Below are positions 60,612-64,000 of a stretch of DNA of 64,000 bases, piece by piece; positions within the stretch are counted from its first letter, which is position 1; each line of letters starts with the position of its first letter. The position numbers and the translations under genes were made by a program. Under the pieces are notes generated by a model, which saw nothing but the letters and a program-made list of their open reading frames with translations, was not told the DNA's origin and did no database searches. Origin of the DNA: Bacillus sp. F19 (GTDB lineage Bacteria; Bacillota; Bacilli; Bacillales; Bacillaceae); assembly GCA_023823795.1 (NCBI GenBank), contig CP085710.1:1514001-1578000 (forward strand). The letters run 5' to 3'.

Positions 60612-61760
60612 ATGAAATCAATTGTCAGTCTTCTAATTACATTGAGCATCTTCTTATCAATCTTTAGTCCAATGAGGGTTCAGGCAAAGCAGCATCAAAC
60701 TCAAAATGCAGAAAGAGCCGTTCAATCATATGAGTCTCTGCAGCATTACTTTTATAAGGAAGATTCAAAATTGTATTTAGAGGAATTTCCTTATCAAAGC
60801 GGAAATCCATATTCCTATGTTTGGCCTTTTTCTCAAGCGATGGCAGGAACCATTGACTTATCAGGAGTACCAAAGATAGGTTCAGATTATGAAGATGATG
60901 TACAAGACCGTTTAGATGCGCTTGAACTGTATTGGAACGTAGAAAAACAGCCTAAAGGCTATGACTCTTATGTCCTTGCTCCGTATGGACATGGGGGAGA
61001 TTTTTTTTATGACGATAATGAATGGATTGGACTTGAGTTTATTCAGCTCTATAAAATGACTCATGACAAAAAGTATTTAGAAAGAGCAAAAGAAATATTC
61101 AATCTTGTAGTCTATGGATGGGACAATGACCCATCACATCCTGCTTCCGGCGGTGTCTTTTGGACACAAGCAGCCTGGAGCAGCGATCGGAATACAGTGT
61201 CAAATGCTCCAGGGGCCGAGCTTGGGTTCCATCTATATGAAATAACAGGCAAGACTCATTATTTTCAATGGGCAAAGAAAATGTATGACTGGACAAATGA
61301 ATACATGCTCGCACCTAACGGGCTTTTTTGGGATCATATTGATTTAGCGGGCACGATTGAAAAAACGCAATGGAGCTACAACCAGGGTGTAATGATTGGA
61401 GCGAATGTTCTTTTATACCGTATTACGAATGAGAAAAAATATTTGACAAGAGCAGAAAGCATTGCAAATACAGCTTTAGCCTATTACGAAGAAGAAGAGC
61501 GACTGTATAAACAGCCAGCGAGATTCAATGCGATTTTCTTTAAAAACCTTTTATTGTTAGAAGCAGAAACAAAAAACAAAGAATATTCCCGTGCGATGCA
61601 AACATATGCAGATAAGGTCTGGGAGCAGTATCGAGACCCTGAAACAGGACTATTTAAATTTGACGGTGAACATCCTGTTACTCTTCTGGAACAATCAGCT
61701 ATGGTGCAAATTTATGCTTCGCTTGCCTGGAAGAAAAAAGATTACCGGAAAAAAGCTTAA
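60612..61760 (+). CDS. Secreted GH76-like (alpha-1,6-mannanase family) glycosidase
   Basis: The 382-aa product has a signal peptide (1-25, cleavage near VQAKQ) and an (alpha/alpha)6-type domain with the consecutive acidic pair of GH76 in GGDFFYDDNEWIGLEFIQLY (about 127-146). GGVFWTQAAW and QWSYNQGVMIGANVLLYRIT (about 255-274) are further family signatures. GH76 enzymes cut alpha-1,6-mannan backbones such as those of yeast walls. AGGAGG precedes ATG. It is followed after 12 bases by a GxGYxYP protein, forming an operon, and lies 3.4 kb downstream of manRPA, which could take up the released mannose (inference). Confidence 0.85.
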   Translation: MKSIVSLLITLSIFLSIFSPMRVQAKQHQTQNAERAVQSYESLQHYFYKEDSKLYLEEFPYQSGNPYSYVWPFSQAMAGTIDLSGVPKIGSDYEDDVQDRLDALELYWNVEKQPKGYDSYVLAPYGHGGDFFYDDNEWIGLEFIQLYKMTHDKKYLERAKEIFNLVVYGWDNDPSHPASGGVFWTQAAWSSDRNTVSNAPGAELGFHLYEITGKTHYFQWAKKMYDWTNEYMLAPNGLFWDHIDLAGTIEKTQWSYNQGVMIGANVLLYRITNEKKYLTRAESIANTALAYYEEEERLYKQPARFNAIFFKNLLLLEAETKNKEYSRAMQTYADKVWEQYRDPETGLFKFDGEHPVTLLEQSAMVQIYASLAWKKKDYRKKA

Positions 61761-61772
61761 TGGAGGTGTTTT

Positions 61773-63317
61773 ATGAATAATCGTAAAAAAATCATAGCTT
61801 GGATAACATTTCTGCTTATCATGATGGCTTGTCATCCACTATATACAACAGCTAAAGCACAGTATCCGGAGCATATATACGTAATCAAAACGTCTGAAAT
61901 GTCGGCTGAAGAAGCGACAATGATTGCCACTCTTCAAGGCTTATTGGCTCAGCAAAACTCAAAAATTCATCTTTACCTTGACCGCGATTATGGCGGGTAT
62001 CAAACATGGTTAAAGGACTTGGAAGGAAACTATGGCATCCCATACTCTTATACGGACAATCCTTGGGAACTTGTGAAGAAATCTAAAATAAAGGACTATA
62101 TTCTATTTAAAAAAGGAGATGATTCGATCAATTCCGCAACAAGTTTAGCTGGGGTGACCGGAGCTATTGCGGTTGAGGAAAGTCTTGTGAGCAAAGCAGA
62201 ATTTTATGGTTTAAAAGAAAAAATGGATGTGAGAGGCAAAGATGAAAAATGGGTAAAGGATCATTATTGGCCTCAATTTAAGAAGGATAAAATTGTTGAA
62301 CAAAAAGAGGATTTTGCCTTTCAATTAAGAGATTTTGCAGTAAAAGAAAAGTCGATGATTTTTTATGACGGAAACTCGCCTTTCCGTTCTGAGTTAATGG
62401 AGGGACTTAAAAAAGATTCAACAGCATTTGGATGGGGAGATGCATCCTCAGGGGAAGATCAATTTATATCTCCATCATCAAAAGCCGGTGTATTTACGAT
62501 TCCTTCTGACCATGCTTCTAATCTATCGATATTATCAACTATTAAAACCGGACCTCTTAAGCAGAAAACAGCCGATACAAAGCGGGAGGCAAACAAAAAC
62601 ACCCATTATGTTACATTTTTGATGACAGATGGAGATAATGTCCAGTGGCTTCTCGGTGATTTTCAATCAGACAACAGGTGGTATTCGAGCAAAGAAAGAG
62701 GCACCTTCAATATGGGCTGGGGAATATCCCCGCTGCTTTCTGAACTCGCTCCTTCCGTTATGAACTGGTATTATGAAAGCGCTTCACAAGGAGAGCACTC
62801 TGATCAATTTGTAGTCGGACCATCTGGTACAGGCTATATGTATCCGAGTCAATATCCAGAGAAGGAATTAAATAAGCATGTAAAAAAGCTAAATCAATAT
62901 ATGGGTAAAACAGATCTGCACATTGCACAAATTATTGATTTCAACTCACTGGAAAATAAATCTCTTTGGAACAAATATACCTCGCAGAAGAACATAGACG
63001 CCTTGTTTTACCTTGAATATTCAAGGTATGACACCCATAAAGGGAAAATTGTCTGGTCAAACGATAAGCCGATCATATCTGCTAGAGAAATGTTATGGAG
63101 CGGACTTGTTGGTGCAGACGAACAAAGTGTCATAGAAAGCATTAATTCAGCACCGCGAAACCCTGAAAGTGAACAAGGCTACACACTCGTTTTGGTACAT
63201 GCATGGAGCAAGTCGCTTTCCGATGTGAAAACCGTAGTGGAACAGCTCGATTCAGATGTAGAGGTCGTGACACCAGAGGATTTTTCGTCCCTCATTAAAG
63301 AGAATGTAACCCATTAA
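61773..63317 (+). CDS. Secreted GxGYxYP-domain protein, putative glycoside hydrolase
   Basis: The 514-aa product has an N-terminal signal sequence (about 1-29) and matches the GxGYxYP family: IYVIKTSEMSAEEATMIATL QGLLAQ near the N-terminus, HYVTFLMTDGDNVQWLLGDF (about 284-303) and the naming motif GPSGTGYMYPSQYP (about 350-363), then DLHIAQIIDFNSLE. The family is secreted and found next to polysaccharide-degrading genes; its activity is not established. It shares an operon with the GH76 gene. AATGGAGG precedes ATG 61773. Confidence 0.82.
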   Translation: MNNRKKIIAWITFLLIMMACHPLYTTAKAQYPEHIYVIKTSEMSAEEATMIATLQGLLAQQNSKIHLYLDRDYGGYQTWLKDLEGNYGIPYSYTDNPWELVKKSKIKDYILFKKGDDSINSATSLAGVTGAIAVEESLVSKAEFYGLKEKMDVRGKDEKWVKDHYWPQFKKDKIVEQKEDFAFQLRDFAVKEKSMIFYDGNSPFRSELMEGLKKDSTAFGWGDASSGEDQFISPSSKAGVFTIPSDHASNLSILSTIKTGPLKQKTADTKREANKNTHYVTFLMTDGDNVQWLLGDFQSDNRWYSSKERGTFNMGWGISPLLSELAPSVMNWYYESASQGEHSDQFVVGPSGTGYMYPSQYPEKELNKHVKKLNQYMGKTDLHIAQIIDFNSLENKSLWNKYTSQKNIDALFYLEYSRYDTHKGKIVWSNDKPIISAREMLWSGLVGADEQSVIESINSAPRNPESEQGYTLVLVHAWSKSLSDVKTVVEQLDSDVEVVTPEDFSSLIKENVTH

Positions 63318-63325
63318 CATATGGA

Positions 63326-63357
63326 AGGTGCCGATAAACACGGCACCTTTCTTTAAA
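63326..63357 (+). terminator. Rho-independent terminator
   Basis: AAGGTGCCG pairs with CGGCACCTT followed by TCTTTAAATTTTT. Confidence 0.8.
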
Positions 63358-63507
63358 TTTTTGTTCGTTTCTTTCCCAATCTATTCAGTATGAGTCTTTC
63401 ATAAATCCATCTCTTAATAAAAACTCAAGAAGTATGAGCCTTCTTATGCAGTCCCTTGAATTCGGTACTGAGGAATTGATTTAAATATCGCGGGATTTCC
63501 TTTTACT

Positions 63508-63642
63508 TTAATACTCAATTTCTTCGTAATCTTTAGGCTGAGGGAGCGGCTGCCCGTTTTCGCTGATAGAAATATCATTAATTGTTTGCAGCTCCTCTTG
63601 CCTTGTTGCACGGTCCTTTTCATTTTGCTTTTCTTTTTTCAT
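63508..63642 (-). CDS. Hypothetical 44-aa charged protein
   Basis: Minus-strand ATG at 63642 with GGAAGGGG upstream. The product (MKKEKQNEKDRATRQEELQT INDISISENGQPLPQPKDYE EIEY) is very hydrophilic, without cysteines or a membrane helix. The ribosome site and strongly protein-like composition make it a likely real gene. No family recognised. Confidence 0.55.
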   Translation of the reverse strand: MKKEKQNEKDRATRQEELQTINDISISENGQPLPQPKDYEEIEY

Positions 63643-63695
63643 CGTGATTAACCCCTTCCAATTATTCTAAAAATTAATATGCACAACTAGGGGTT

Positions 63696-63779
63696 TCACC
63701 ATGCATTTAAGAAAAATGCTGCCAAATCTTCAATCGGCTGAATCATTTTTCTATCATAAAATGCCAAGAAAAAAAGCAT
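63696..63779 (-). CDS. Putative 27-aa peptide with a strong ribosome site
   Basis: AAGGAGG lies six bases before ATG 63779 on the minus strand. The peptide MLFFLAFYDRKMIQPIEDLA AFFLNAW has a hydrophobic first third and an amphipathic remainder. It may be a real small peptide or the leftover of a larger gene. Bases 63780-64000 show nothing else. Confidence 0.3.
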   Translation of the reverse strand: MLFFLAFYDRKMIQPIEDLAAFFLNAW

Positions 63780-64000
63780 TGGCTCCTCCTTCGCCAAATA
63801 CCATGACAGCCACTCTTGCTATCCAGCCTATTTATATTTTAACTGCATTTTATTAATAAATCGGACAGTCTTTATTAAGAAAGGTTATTAAAGGCTCTGT
63901 TAAGGAATGTTGAATATTTCAATCCTTGAAAAGGGCAGCTCTTCTTTTTTAATTTAAGAATCTAGACAGACTGGTTGGGAAAAGTGTATAAACAACAATT

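Noticed and set aside
1-64000. CRISPR arrays, rRNA, tRNA, classical riboswitches
   Set aside because: I looked for regularly spaced direct repeats, cloverleaf-like segments and known aptamer cores in the larger gaps and found none that I could support. A covariance-model scan would be needed to exclude small RNAs.

Overview
The window looks like a chromosomal segment from a low-GC, endospore-forming Bacillaceae (Bacillus sensu lato). The support is internal: two YjcZ-type sporulation peptides, an SspH-type small acid-soluble spore protein, a SleB-like cortex hydrolase, a DUF3231 protein, strong AGGAGG-type ribosome binding sites and frequent TTG/GTG starts. I see no rRNA, tRNA, CRISPR array or phage structural genes. 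There are many gene remnants, so the segment carries accessory, decaying DNA between intact operons.

Layout. 1-4.4 kb: the end of a DUF3231 gene, a truncated membrane gene, a PhoD tail, two YjcZ peptides, DUF1259 and YmaF proteins, and a broken IS3-type transposase gene. 4.6-11 kb: a flavin amine oxidase, a decayed group II intron 3' end, and a large secreted Vpr-like subtilase. 11.3-17.4 kb: a visibly AT-rich island with resolvase and kinase fragments, a 110-aa protein of unknown function and a 1223-aa KAP-type P-loop NTPase. 17.7-20.4 kb: an AHSA1/SRPBCC protein, frameshifted lapA-like and mscL genes, and a SleB-like hydrolase.

20.6-34.3 kb is the most coherent and notable block. On the minus strand a class I hyaluronan synthase (hasA), galU (hasC) and UDP-glucose dehydrogenase (hasB) form a hasACB-type operon with a consensus cre box upstream. 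On the plus strand follow a MacB/FtsX-type ABC transporter, a UgtP-like glycosyltransferase, a membrane acyltransferase, a secreted beta-helix protein and a membrane-anchored PL8 (hyaluronate lyase family) enzyme. Together they look like a locus to make, possibly modify, and cut a hyaluronan-like capsule polysaccharide.

34.5-41 kb: decayed fragments, an alpha/beta hydrolase-TetR pair with a clear operator, an orphan MerR-like operator, an ABM protein, a PAS sensor kinase and a YkgA-like amidinohydrolase. 41-45 kb: a LacI regulator and a neopullulanase-type GH13 enzyme, each preceded by the same 16-bp operator, then an M42 peptidase. 45-48.4 kb: an S8 protease with three cell-wall-binding repeats, followed by the tail of a lost second copy. 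49-52 kb: a two-gene osmoprotectant/ergothioneine-type ABC importer. 52-57 kb: manR-manP-manA for mannose uptake. 57.2-58.8 kb: an IS1182-type element inserted in a terminator hairpin with exact duplication of that 29-bp hairpin. 58.8-64 kb: LysE, M14 and SgcJ/EcaC remnants, sspH, and a secreted GH76 plus GxGYxYP pair that may supply mannose to the man genes.
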